NCBI GenBank assembly: GCA_030641425.1
Contig: DAOWHM010000144.1
Location: 1 to 6,701 of the forward strand
DNA length: 6,701 nucleotides
Origin: Candidatus Bathyarchaeota archaeon
GTDB lineage: Archaea > Thermoproteota > Bathyarchaeia > Bathyarchaeales > SOJC01
Reading direction: 5' to 3'
The notes under the pieces are model-generated. The model did no database searches. It saw only the letters and a list, made by a program, of their open reading frames with translations, and was not told where the DNA came from. Positions 1 through 5,945 of this stretch are shown piece by piece (positions within the stretch are counted from its first letter, which is position 1; the number at the start of each line of letters is the position of its first letter). A program made the translations under genes and the position numbers.

Positions 1-390
1 CAAGGTGAAGATGAAAGGCAATATACCCTCTATGTCTTTCACTTCGCGACCTACCAGACTATGCAACTCGGTCCAGAAGAACGTGTTCGGTTTGGTTCTT
101 GTCTGCTCAAGATATTGGGTCAAACGTTTTGTCCATTCCTTACCCCGTCTGTCGAAGTCCAGCAGTAATATTACTTCTTCTACGTTGAGCCTCTCGATTT
201 CTGTGGCTATGGCAAGAAAGGACTTCCTTGTTTTTGCTGCGATTATTTCGCCGCTCAACGCGAGGGTTCGTAGTGTTTTTTCGTCATTTGGGCCTTCAAC
301 AATTATTGGTATGCCTTTCGCTGACTGAAGAGCTAGCCTCTCTAAGAGTTCTGATATTCTTTCCAGTTTTTCTTTTAAGCGGGTTGACAA
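1..390 (-). CDS. Small TOPRIM-domain protein (archaeal primase-like/UPF0292-type), 3' end cut by window
   Basis: The reading frame has 130 residues and stays open to the window edge. It carries the two TOPRIM signatures: IVEGPND at residues 30-36, with the conserved Glu at 32, and LLDFDRRG at 76-83, with the DxD acidic pair at 78 and 80. TOPRIM domains bind Mg2+ in primases, topoisomerases, OLD nucleases and RNase M5. The short stand-alone archaeal form has no firmly known role, so nucleic-acid cleavage or synthesis is inference. A charged N-terminal helix (residues 1-22) precedes the domain. From memory the family is about 130-140 residues, so the gene is probably nearly complete. The chosen start is TTG at 390; the frame is closed upstream by the tyrS stop codon, and AGGT at 399-402 can serve as ribosome binding site. 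No ATG is available near the start. With only 6 nt between it and tyrS, cotranscription is very likely. Alternatives: an RNase M5-like or DnaG-like fragment, but no other domain is visible. Confidence 0.82.
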   Translation of the reverse strand, partial: MSTRLKEKLERISELLERLALQSAKGIPIIVEGPNDEKTLRTLALSGEIIAAKTRKSFLAIATEIERLNVEEVILLLDFDRRGKEWTKRLTQYLEQTRTKPNTFFWTELHSLVGREVKDIEGILPFIFTL

Positions 391-396
391 AGGATC

Positions 397-1476
397 TTAC
401 CTGGTTATTTCGATATTTTTCATCTTTTCCAGTTTTTCAGGGTGATTCCTGAAGTGGTTTCGAACAGGCTCTAATATTTGTATTAGAGTATCTGCAATTG
501 CGTTTTTAAGGTCTAGGGGGTGTATCGTTCCTTCTCTGTATGATTTTTCTAGTTTGGGGTAATTTGTGAATGTTTCAGTGCCGCCGTACTTTGGCGGACG
601 AGTTATTGTGAGTTCATTGGTATTAGTGAGTACGGCTAGGCGAGCTGTTTCTAATATTGGATTGTTGGTTGTTTGTTTAGGTGGGCAATATGCGTTTCTA
701 ATTTTTGTCTTTATCTCTTCTGGCGAGTCGTGTACGAAGATGCATGTGCTTGGTAGGCTTTTGGACATCTTGGAGGTAATCTGCAGATTCAATGTTGAGT
801 CTTCGTCGAGTTGTCTGTTACTCTTTGTGGGACCTTTAAGTCCCATAAGTAAAGGTGTATGAACACACGATGGTTTCGTCCAATGTTGCTTTTCTGCTGT
901 GTCACGCGCTAGCATGTGAGCCTTGCGTTGTTCTAAGCCAGCACAGGCAATATCTAGTTTCATGTGGAATATGTCTGCCGCTTGCATGCATGGGTAGAAT
1001 AGCCAGGCTGTTTCCATGTCGGAGAGGTTCATTTCTCTTCCCATTATAGGAAGTGATCTCATTATGCGTTGTACTGAGGCGCTTTTGCTTATTCTAACCA
1101 CTCTTTCCCAGTATTGTATATCTTCTGCTATGTCGGTTGCCCAAATGTACTCGACATTTTTTAATCCTAGGGCTTCAAAGCATTCCATAAAATATCTGCC
1201 ACAGAGTCGGATGTTCTCCATTTCGCCTTCAAGCTTGTTGTTGATCCAAGAGTGCCAATCTGCAAGAAAGATAATGAAATGTAAGCCTGCGTTAATCATG
1301 TCTCGGATTTTCGAGCCGCAAACCAATCCTAACCCAATATGCATGAGGCCGCTTGACTCAAAACCCCAATAAGCTCGGGGTTTCCTTTTTGTCTCAAGTA
1401 GAGAGTGCAATTCGTCGTGTGTGATGATTTCCACAGTGTTCCTGGTAATGAGATCTAGTCTGCTTTGGATATCCAA
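397..1476 (-). CDS. tyrS: Tyrosyl-tRNA synthetase, archaeal type
   Basis: Class I synthetase that activates tyrosine with ATP and transfers it to tRNA-Tyr in the cytoplasm; 359 residues. The HIGH-type signature is HIGLG at 46-50 and the second ATP motif is KMSKS at 236-240. By comparison with the Methanocaldococcus enzyme as I recall it, the tyrosine pocket is present: Tyr36 in YWGFE, Tyr161, Gln165 and Asp168 in YPCMQAADI, and Gln183 in GLEQRKAHMLAR. Asp322 in HPLDLKN matches the anticodon-reading Asp of archaeal TyrRS. The bacterial C-terminal S4 domain is absent, as expected for Archaea. An insert of about 15 residues before KMSKS (roughly 216-234) is longer than in Methanocaldococcus and resembles the KMSKSxP subgroup. 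The start is TTG; GAGGG at 1484-1488 lies 7 nt upstream, and an in-frame stop at 1501-1503 prevents a longer product. TrpRS was considered, but the YWGFE and GLEQRK motifs favour TyrRS. Confidence 0.93.
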   Translation of the reverse strand: MDIQSRLDLITRNTVEIITHDELHSLLETKRKPRAYWGFESSGLMHIGLGLVCGSKIRDMINAGLHFIIFLADWHSWINNKLEGEMENIRLCGRYFMECFEALGLKNVEYIWATDIAEDIQYWERVVRISKSASVQRIMRSLPIMGREMNLSDMETAWLFYPCMQAADIFHMKLDIACAGLEQRKAHMLARDTAEKQHWTKPSCVHTPLLMGLKGPTKSNRQLDEDSTLNLQITSKMSKSLPSTCIFVHDSPEEIKTKIRNAYCPPKQTTNNPILETARLAVLTNTNELTITRPPKYGGTETFTNYPKLEKSYREGTIHPLDLKNAIADTLIQILEPVRNHFRNHPEKLEKMKNIEITR

Positions 1477-1483
1477 TATGTTG

Positions 1484-1488
1484 CCCTC
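1484..1488 (-). promoter_or_regulatory. Ribosome binding site of tyrS
   Basis: GAGGG on the minus strand, 7 nt before a TTG codon. It decides the TTG start at 1476, because no ATG or GTG with comparable spacing exists before the upstream in-frame stop. Confidence 0.65.
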
Positions 1489-1521
1489 AGGAATGGTTCT
1501 TTAACATTTGATGACTTAGAA

Positions 1522-1529
1522 GATAAAAG
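1522..1529 (-). promoter_or_regulatory. Candidate TATA box for tyrS and the TOPRIM gene
   Basis: The minus strand reads CTTTTATC, a T/A-rich element similar to archaeal TATA boxes. Its centre is about 50 nt from the tyrS start. A transcription start about 25 nt downstream, near 1500, would give a leader of roughly 25 nt that contains the GAGGG ribosome binding site. The match to consensus is moderate. If transcription instead begins further upstream, the GC-richer block at 1541-1771 would become a long leader. Confidence 0.4.
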
Positions 1530-1540
1530 TTCTCTTTATC
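1522..1540. repeat. Perfect 6-bp inverted repeat over the tyrS promoter
   Basis: GATAAA at 1522-1527 and TTTATC at 1535-1540 are separated by 7 nt. The left arm overlaps the candidate TATA box. It could be an operator for a dimeric regulator or a weak hairpin. A 6-bp match at this spacing can also occur by chance. Confidence 0.35.
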
Positions 1541-1771
1541 GCGGGTGTTGTGTATCCCACGTAACCTAACACTTAACTTCATAGATGGAGCTGTGCGCTC
1601 TTCTCTGCTAAGCTCTCTCGTGCATGGGTATTGTGATCACCCGCGCCACCGTGTCTCGTGTTTGGGTAGGCTCTCGGTCATAAGCAGGCTTTGAACCAGC
1701 TTCGGTGAAGTCCGTCTACACGAGCTCTCATGGGAGAATCTCAGTGGATTCGGTGCTCATATCATCGCTGT
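1541..1771. other. GC-richer non-coding block, candidate structured RNA or tyrS leader
   Basis: This is most of the 328-bp gap between pheT and tyrS (1477-1804). GC is about 52% (58% over 1621-1680) between AT-rich flanks, the usual sign of an RNA gene in an AT-biased archaeon. All frames are broken by stops and no ORF of more than about 35 codons has a plausible start. Short hairpins (plus-strand positions) are: 1545-1572 (GTGTT/AACAC with inner GTG/CAC), 1588-1600 (GAGC/GCTC), 1622-1646 (GCATGGGT with ACCCGCGC, 7 of 8 paired, 9-nt loop), 1700-1710 (CTTC/GAAG) and 1726-1737 (TCTC/GAGA). The minus strand at 1684-1700 looks like a tRNA T-arm. No class is recognised and the strand is unresolved; minus is slightly favoured because oligo-T and a T/A-rich element (1771-1778) lie upstream on that strand. 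Confidence 0.4.
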
Positions 1772-1792
1772 AAAAATAGATGTGGATCAAAG

Positions 1793-1798
1793 AAAAAA
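1793..1798 (-). terminator. Oligo-T terminator candidate after pheT
   Basis: A run of six T on the minus strand begins 6 nt after the pheT stop codon, and a second run of five T lies at 1772-1776. Archaeal RNA polymerase terminates at T-rich tracts without needing a hairpin. This supports ending the pheS-pheT transcript here and separate expression of what follows. Confidence 0.5.
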
Positions 1799-1804
1799 GT
1801 CTTT

Positions 1805-3463
1805 CTAGCCTATTAGGGTTTCTAAGTTGATCTCGAAGGCTACTGTTGGATTTTCTAACCCAAAGTTGTTTAAGACTTCGGGGTGGATTTCTCCAACGAT
1901 TCCTATCTCCCTATTTTTAGTCCGTATACTTGCGACTCTTCCTTTGAGAAAGCTCGGATGCTCTGTTTCCTTGATTTTCCATTCTCCCACCATTATGTTT
2001 GTTATCAATGCTTCTGCAATGGATTTGATCTCAGTGAAGTTCGCTTTTGGGTGCGATGACACTGCTGCTATGTGTAGTCTTCTTTCACACAGTGTTTCAT
2101 TTTTGTCGTTTAGTTTGACTACGTCGGAAACTTCAAATAGTTTTTGAGGGAAGCTTTCATGCCTGTTGGCTGCAAGGTTCTTTATCAAGCCTGGAAGTAA
2201 GTCTTGTCGCATTATGGTGTACTCTGCTGAAACCGGGTTAGCTAATGTGATGTCCTTTTCTTCTTTTCTGCGCATTTTCTCATACTGGATACTCTCATTT
2301 GTCAGTGTGAAATTCATCATCTCCGTAAATCCGAGGCCGATGGCGATTTGCCTTGTCAAGTTAGCGATTTTAAGGGTAGGGTGTTGCTCGCCAATGGTAA
2401 CTGATGATGGAAAGGTAGGTTTAAGTTTGTAATAGCCATACCCAATGGCTACTTCCTCCACCAAATCTATTTCGTGGAGGATATCAATGCGATACGCTGG
2501 GATCGCTACTTCAATAACTCCCTTCTTAATCCTCCTGGCTCCTAGCCTAGATCTCTCTAAACATTCGATGATCTCTGCTGTGGAAAGGTGAAGACCTAAT
2601 GAAGAGTTTGCGAAGGTAGTCTTAAGGTCCATCTTCTCAGGACTTAAATTAGGTGAGAATCTTGATTGATCTGGATATTCTACTGTGACTTTTTCAATTT
2701 CGCCACCCATGTCTGCGAGTGAGGTGCAAAGCACATTTAGGCTCTTCTCGACTGCTTCATAGTCCGTGCCGGTTACATCAAGGAACAAATTTGTAGTTTT
2801 TTCTTTGATCTTTGTGAGTTCACCGTTGATTATCGGGGGCATAGAAAGCACATGTTCATTTCTGTCGATGAGAACCGGATAATTCGGAGACTGGTCAATC
2901 AGATGTTTGTATGCTACTCCTTTTTCATGTTTTTGAAGAATTTCTTGGAGGCTCATCTCTTCGTTTTTGTCCAATGGAACAAACTTAACACTGTTTGGGC
3001 TTACAGCGGTGAATGTGAAAGGTGGCCTGACAGCATCAAGGTTATGTACACCGATGGAAGCCTTTTTTCGGTCTCTGCCTATTCCCCAATGGAGGTCCTC
3101 CTGCATTTCCATCAGATCAGCCACGTCTCCTTCATCGAGTTCCATATTGCGTACAACTGCTGCAAGCATAAACGGTCTAACTTCTGCGACTGCCTCAGTG
3201 ATTTTAAGTGTAATATTGCTGTCTTTCGCTTTGTAGTCTGGTAGTCCTGTTTCCCAGCCTCTCAAACCCTTGAAGGCTCTAGTGACACCAACATAGCTGC
3301 AGAAGTCGATTCGGTTAGGGTTAAACTCGACTTTCAGGTAGTCTTCTCCTTCTTCTTCTATGTCAAAACCTAGCCAAGGTATCCACTTTGTCATCTCTGT
3401 GAGAGTAACCTTTCGTCCAACAAACTTGGAGAATCTTTCTTCGTGTAATGTAATTACTGGCAT
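1805..3463 (-). CDS. pheT: Phenylalanyl-tRNA synthetase beta chain, archaeal type
   Basis: The beta chain forms an alpha2-beta2 PheRS with the product of the overlapping pheS gene. It hydrolyses mischarged Tyr-tRNA-Phe and helps bind tRNA. With the start used here the protein has 552 residues, the normal size for Archaea (bacterial chains are about 800). The N-terminal segment begins MPVITLHEERF and contains FNPNRIDFCSYVGVTRA. The B3/4 editing region spans roughly 83-265, with LHWGIGRDRKKASIGVHNLD at 124-143. The B5 domain lies about 278-350, with AIPAYRIDILHEIDLVEEVA at about 320-339. The class II-like non-catalytic core is C-terminal, with MRQDLLPGLIKNL (418-430) and GIVGEIHPEVL. There is no N-terminal EMAP domain and no C-terminal ferredoxin-like anticodon-binding domain, as in archaeal homologues. 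I chose ATG at 3463 because homologues begin close to MPxI and AGGGG at 3473-3477 precedes it. An in-frame ATG at 3484 would add 7 residues. The start overlaps the pheS end by 10 nt, suggesting translational coupling. Confidence 0.95.
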   Translation of the reverse strand: MPVITLHEERFSKFVGRKVTLTEMTKWIPWLGFDIEEEGEDYLKVEFNPNRIDFCSYVGVTRAFKGLRGWETGLPDYKAKDSNITLKITEAVAEVRPFMLAAVVRNMELDEGDVADLMEMQEDLHWGIGRDRKKASIGVHNLDAVRPPFTFTAVSPNSVKFVPLDKNEEMSLQEILQKHEKGVAYKHLIDQSPNYPVLIDRNEHVLSMPPIINGELTKIKEKTTNLFLDVTGTDYEAVEKSLNVLCTSLADMGGEIEKVTVEYPDQSRFSPNLSPEKMDLKTTFANSSLGLHLSTAEIIECLERSRLGARRIKKGVIEVAIPAYRIDILHEIDLVEEVAIGYGYYKLKPTFPSSVTIGEQHPTLKIANLTRQIAIGLGFTEMMNFTLTNESIQYEKMRRKEEKDITLANPVSAEYTIMRQDLLPGLIKNLAANRHESFPQKLFEVSDVVKLNDKNETLCERRLHIAAVSSHPKANFTEIKSIAEALITNIMVGEWKIKETEHPSFLKGRVASIRTKNREIGIVGEIHPEVLNNFGLENPTVAFEINLETLIG

Positions 3464-4962
3464 AGAGGCGTACCCCTGATCCATCCCAACTGGTTACCAT
3501 ACAATAGTCGTATGTCTTTGAGTCCAAGTTCGAGCATGGCTATGCGCTCCAGTCCTCCTCCCCAAGCTAATACAGGATGTTTTATTCCCATAGGTGCTAG
3601 AACTTCGGGTCTGAAGATACCCATCCCGCAAAGCTCCATCCAATGTTTCAGTTTCGGGACATAAACCATTGCTTGTGCTGATGGTTCTGTGTAAGGGAAA
3701 TAGCATGGCCAGAACTGAACTTTTTCTAGTCCGAAGCGACTGTAAAAAGCTTTAAGTGTGCCCATCAAGTCACGAAATGTTACTCCTTTGTCAACAACGA
3801 TTCCTTCTATCTGATAGAATTCAGCAGTGTTTTTGTATGTAAGTTGCTCATTTCGATAGACCTTATCAACTGAAAAAACTTTAATCGGGACTTTTTTGTG
3901 TTTTGAAAGATATTTTATGGTTTCAGCAGTTGTATGAGTCCTTAGCAGAAGTCTCTTGGCTTCGCTGTGACTCCATTTATACCCCCATCCCTTGGAACCA
4001 GTTGTCCAGCCATCCTCGTGAGCTCTCGCCACAACGTCAACAATAGTCTTCTTTGGTAGTCTTCCTGCTTTAGGGTTTGATAGATAGAAGGTGTCTTGCA
4101 TTTCTCTTGCAGGATGGTCTTGAGGCTGAAATAGAGCGTCGAAGTTCCAGAATGCTGTTTCGACTAATGGTCCACGGATCTCCGTGAAGCCCATTTGAAG
4201 GAAAATCTCCCTTGTACGTTCTATAATCTGTTGCAGTGGATGAATTTTGCCCGGATAGGTTTGGGGACCATCTGCAGACACATTGAACTTCCTCAATTTT
4301 GTGTCACGCCATTTTCCAGTGATGATTAGTTCCGGGGTAAGTTGGCTTACTTCTTCGACAATTTTGATTCCCCTTTTAATCAATTTTCGTCCAGCCACTG
4401 TGAGTTCCATGGTTCGAATGTTCTCATCTTTGATATTGACCAGTTTGCGTCTACGTAGAACTTTGAGGGCTTTTCTCATCTCATTATCTAATTCTTGTGT
4501 GACAATCGTGTTTTTTTTCGCTAGGAGTCCGATGACTTTTTCGTCAGTGCCTTCTTTTGGTTCTTCAGAAGCTCTTAGGATTTTTTCTTTTCCTGAGAGA
4601 ATGGCCCAGTTCTTTCTGCGGAGCCAGCCCAGAGCTATTGGTTCGAGTGATTTCTTTAGCTTTGCATTATTGGTTACCTCTTTGATTTTTGCAGTTCCAC
4701 CTAAGTTGAACAATGATCTAATTAGTCGGCGTTCAGGCAGTCCTTTCTCTGCATATGTTCGTCCTTCTTCATTCAGGGCGACTATTGTCCTCGTACGCTC
4801 TTGCAGTTGAACAAGTTTTTCGTTGGAGAGCTTTAGTGCAGCTCGCATTACAGCAGCGTGGGCGAGACTGCTAGCTTTGACGATTTCTTCAATTGTGCCT
4901 TTGCCGTCAAGTTTTTTGAGTGCCTGCAATGTTTTCTGGTCGTATTCTCGTAGTTCAACCAT
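3454..4962 (-). CDS. pheS: Phenylalanyl-tRNA synthetase alpha chain, archaeal type
   Basis: Catalytic chain of PheRS: it activates phenylalanine and charges tRNA-Phe. The product is 502 residues, typical for archaeal and eukaryotic alpha chains. The N-terminal ~200 residues are lysine-rich winged-helix repeats, which contact tRNA in this lineage instead of the bacterial coiled coil. The class II core follows: a motif 1-like region ETAFWNFDALFQPQDHPARE near 268-287, motif 2 FSVDKVYRNE at 363-372, FYQIEG at 382-387, the substrate-pocket segment YFPYTEPSAQ near 421-430, and motif 3 GGGLERIAML at 468-477. The chosen start is ATG at 4962, with AGGTGA at 4968-4973 and 5-nt spacing. The GTG at 4971 lies inside that ribosome binding site, so it is unlikely to be used. 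It has its own promoter candidate at 5013-5023, although readthrough from pyrH (163-bp gap) is possible. The last codons overlap the pheT start. Confidence 0.97.
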   Translation of the reverse strand: MVELREYDQKTLQALKKLDGKGTIEEIVKASSLAHAAVMRAALKLSNEKLVQLQERTRTIVALNEEGRTYAEKGLPERRLIRSLFNLGGTAKIKEVTNNAKLKKSLEPIALGWLRRKNWAILSGKEKILRASEEPKEGTDEKVIGLLAKKNTIVTQELDNEMRKALKVLRRRKLVNIKDENIRTMELTVAGRKLIKRGIKIVEEVSQLTPELIITGKWRDTKLRKFNVSADGPQTYPGKIHPLQQIIERTREIFLQMGFTEIRGPLVETAFWNFDALFQPQDHPAREMQDTFYLSNPKAGRLPKKTIVDVVARAHEDGWTTGSKGWGYKWSHSEAKRLLLRTHTTAETIKYLSKHKKVPIKVFSVDKVYRNEQLTYKNTAEFYQIEGIVVDKGVTFRDLMGTLKAFYSRFGLEKVQFWPCYFPYTEPSAQAMVYVPKLKHWMELCGMGIFRPEVLAPMGIKHPVLAWGGGLERIAMLELGLKDIRLLYGNQLGWIRGTPLCQ

Positions 4963-4967
4963 GATTG

Positions 4968-4973
4968 TCACCT
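4968..4973 (-). promoter_or_regulatory. Ribosome binding site of pheS
   Basis: The minus strand reads AGGTGA, 5 nt before ATG at 4962. It is a strong anti-16S match and decides that ATG rather than the overlapping GTG at 4971 is the start. Confidence 0.75.
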
Positions 4974-5012
4974 TTCACGTACCTAAGATTCCATTGTAGA
5001 TTATTGCTGTTT

Positions 5013-5023
5013 GAATAAAAAAC
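5013..5023 (-). promoter_or_regulatory. Candidate TATA box or oligo-T tract upstream of pheS
   Basis: The minus strand reads GTTTTTTATTC. Its centre is about 55 nt before the pheS ATG; a start site near 4993 would leave a leader of about 30 nt carrying the AGGTGA site. The same T6 run could also terminate the pyrH transcript. These two readings are not exclusive. Confidence 0.4.
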
Positions 5024-5089
5024 CTCTAGTTGTTTTTGGGTGTTTTGGCTGGGAAAATTAGATATTAAGGAGATGGATACGGTTTCTTT

Positions 5090-5118
5090 CAATCATCAAA
5101 ACACCGATTGTATGATTG
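5090..5118. repeat. 7-bp inverted repeat between pyrH and pheS
   Basis: CAATCAT at 5090-5096 and ATGATTG at 5112-5118 are perfect complements separated by 15 nt, just past the pyrH stop codon. It could be a hairpin at the 3' end of the pyrH message or a protein-binding site. On the minus strand no T-run follows the hairpin. Confidence 0.4.
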
Positions 5119-5125
5119 CTTTTTC

Positions 5126-5803
5126 TTAGTCGGCAATCGTTGTGCCGATTTTTTCACCGTTTATTGCGCGTTGGATGTTTTCCGGGTTGAAACCGTCGAC
5201 TATGACAGTTTTGGTTTTAGTTTCTTGGAGGATTCGGATGGCGATTGGATCCAAGATCTGATGTATTCCCGCTTTGTGGCGGTTTTGACTGGGGAGCAGT
5301 GCTAGGTCTTTGTATATTATTGTGTCTTGTTTTTTTGCGTCTCGGTGTTTCCTAGGGTCTTTAGTGTAAATGCCTTCTTGGTCGGTGGCTTTGACTAATA
5401 GTTGAGCGCCCACTTTTTGTGCAACAAGGGCTGCAACTGTGTCTGTTGTCATTCCAGGCTTTAATCCTCCTAAAACAACGATATTTCTCCTTTTCAAAGC
5501 CTTCAGAACTTCATCCATTGACATACTCGCATACTCTATTCCGTTTTCGTTCAATTTCAAGTTGAAGAGTAAGGTGTACAGGTGTGAAACTTCTATTGCA
5601 AGCCAGTCCTGTGCTTCCTCGGTTAGCCCTAGTTGTTTTCCAACTTTGATGAATTCTCGTGCTAGAGTGCCACCCCCCACAACTGCAATCACTTTCTGTC
5701 CTTTCTTTCCTAAGTCTTCCAGTAATTCCGCATATTTCCTGATGAGTTCTGGGTTTATTGGCGAGGCTATGATTGAGCCACCGATACGTAGAACTATAAC
5801 CAT
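5126..5803 (-). CDS. pyrH: UMP kinase, archaeal type
   Basis: Amino-acid-kinase-fold enzyme that phosphorylates UMP to UDP with ATP, supplying UTP and CTP synthesis in the cytoplasm. The protein has 225 residues, the usual length for archaeal UMP kinases. The N-terminal phosphate-binding loop reads RIGGSII (6-12), followed by the glycine-rich VVGGGTLARE (41-50). GGLKPGMTTDTVAAL (112-126) matches the UMP-binding stretch of archaeal PyrH. KATDQEGIYTKDPRKH (138-153) is the family's T-D-x-x-G-[VI]-Y-x-x-D-P nucleotide signature. LDPIAIRIL and the C-terminal GTTI are also conserved. Isopentenyl phosphate kinase and acetylglutamate kinase share the fold, but the TTD...TD..G.Y..DP arrangement and length favour UMP kinase. 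The start is ATG at 5803. No ribosome binding site precedes it, and a TATA-like box lies 23-29 nt upstream, so the mRNA is probably leaderless. Confidence 0.92.
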   Translation of the reverse strand: MVIVLRIGGSIIASPINPELIRKYAELLEDLGKKGQKVIAVVGGGTLAREFIKVGKQLGLTEEAQDWLAIEVSHLYTLLFNLKLNENGIEYASMSMDEVLKALKRRNIVVLGGLKPGMTTDTVAALVAQKVGAQLLVKATDQEGIYTKDPRKHRDAKKQDTIIYKDLALLPSQNRHKAGIHQILDPIAIRILQETKTKTVIVDGFNPENIQRAINGEKIGTTIAD

Positions 5804-5825
5804 GTCTGGATGTTTCTTTGTCGAC

Positions 5826-5832
5826 TATTTAA
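5826..5832 (-). promoter_or_regulatory. TATA box of pyrH, leaderless arrangement
   Basis: The minus strand reads TTAAATA, close to the archaeal consensus, and CGAAAA a few bases upstream is purine-rich like a BRE. The centre is about 26 nt from the pyrH ATG, which places transcription start at or within a few bases of the start codon. Confidence 0.6.
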
Positions 5833-5866
5833 GCGATTTTCGGAGTAGCAGCAATTCCAGAAGCGT

Positions 5867-5888
5867 ATGCGTTATCTGAAGTACGCAT
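5867..5888. repeat. Inverted repeat in the divergent promoter region
   Basis: ATGCGT at 5867-5872 and ACGCAT at 5883-5888 are perfect complements with a 10-nt spacer, so the arms are 16 bp apart centre to centre. It lies between the pyrH and plus-strand TATA boxes and could bind a regulator acting on both. A 6-bp repeat can arise by chance in a gap this long. Confidence 0.35.
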
Positions 5889-5901
5889 TTGAGGTCCTAG
5901 G

Positions 5902-5910
5902 CTTATATTT
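5902..5910 (+). promoter_or_regulatory. TATA box of the creatininase-family gene
   Basis: CTTATATTT is a good archaeal TATA match. A transcription start about 25 nt downstream, near 5931, leaves a 15-nt leader that just fits the AGGA ribosome binding site at 5935-5938. Confidence 0.6.
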
Positions 5911-5945
5911 CGCTGTAATAGAAAACTTGTCTATAGGATGTGGAA

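Noticed and set aside
5..452. Two overlapping plus-strand frames at the left edge
   Set aside because: They are antisense to the TOPRIM gene and the tyrS 3' end; the minus strand carries clear TOPRIM motifs.
1572..1580. Minus-strand GAAGTTAAG, as found in 5S rRNA
   Set aside because: The surrounding 5S helices and the CCGAAC element before it are absent, and the flanking sequence does not pair as helix II/III requires.
1704..1714. Plus-strand GTGAAGTCCG resembling the RNase P RNA CR-I element
   Set aside because: CR-I should lie near the 5' end of a ~200-350 nt RNA, with a CR-V element far downstream. Less than 100 nt of GC-rich sequence follows and no CR-V partner is seen on that strand.
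1746..1770. Box C/D-like elements on the minus strand (GATGATAT and a following CTGA)
   Set aside because: The C box does not match RTGATGA well, and no C'/D' pair or terminal stem is visible.
2852..3244. 130-codon plus-strand open frame inside pheT
   Set aside because: Antisense to the conserved B3/4 editing domain of pheT; the translation shows no recognisable domain.
4283..4810. 175-codon plus-strand open frame inside pheS
   Set aside because: Antisense shadow of the winged-helix region of pheS; low-complexity Ser/Phe-rich translation, and the minus-strand gene is certain.
5130..5153. Plus-strand hairpin TCGGCA/TGCCGA followed by six T, like an intrinsic terminator
   Set aside because: It lies within the 3' end of pyrH coding sequence, on the opposite strand, with no plus-strand gene upstream. 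The bases are accounted for by the conserved C-terminal codons.
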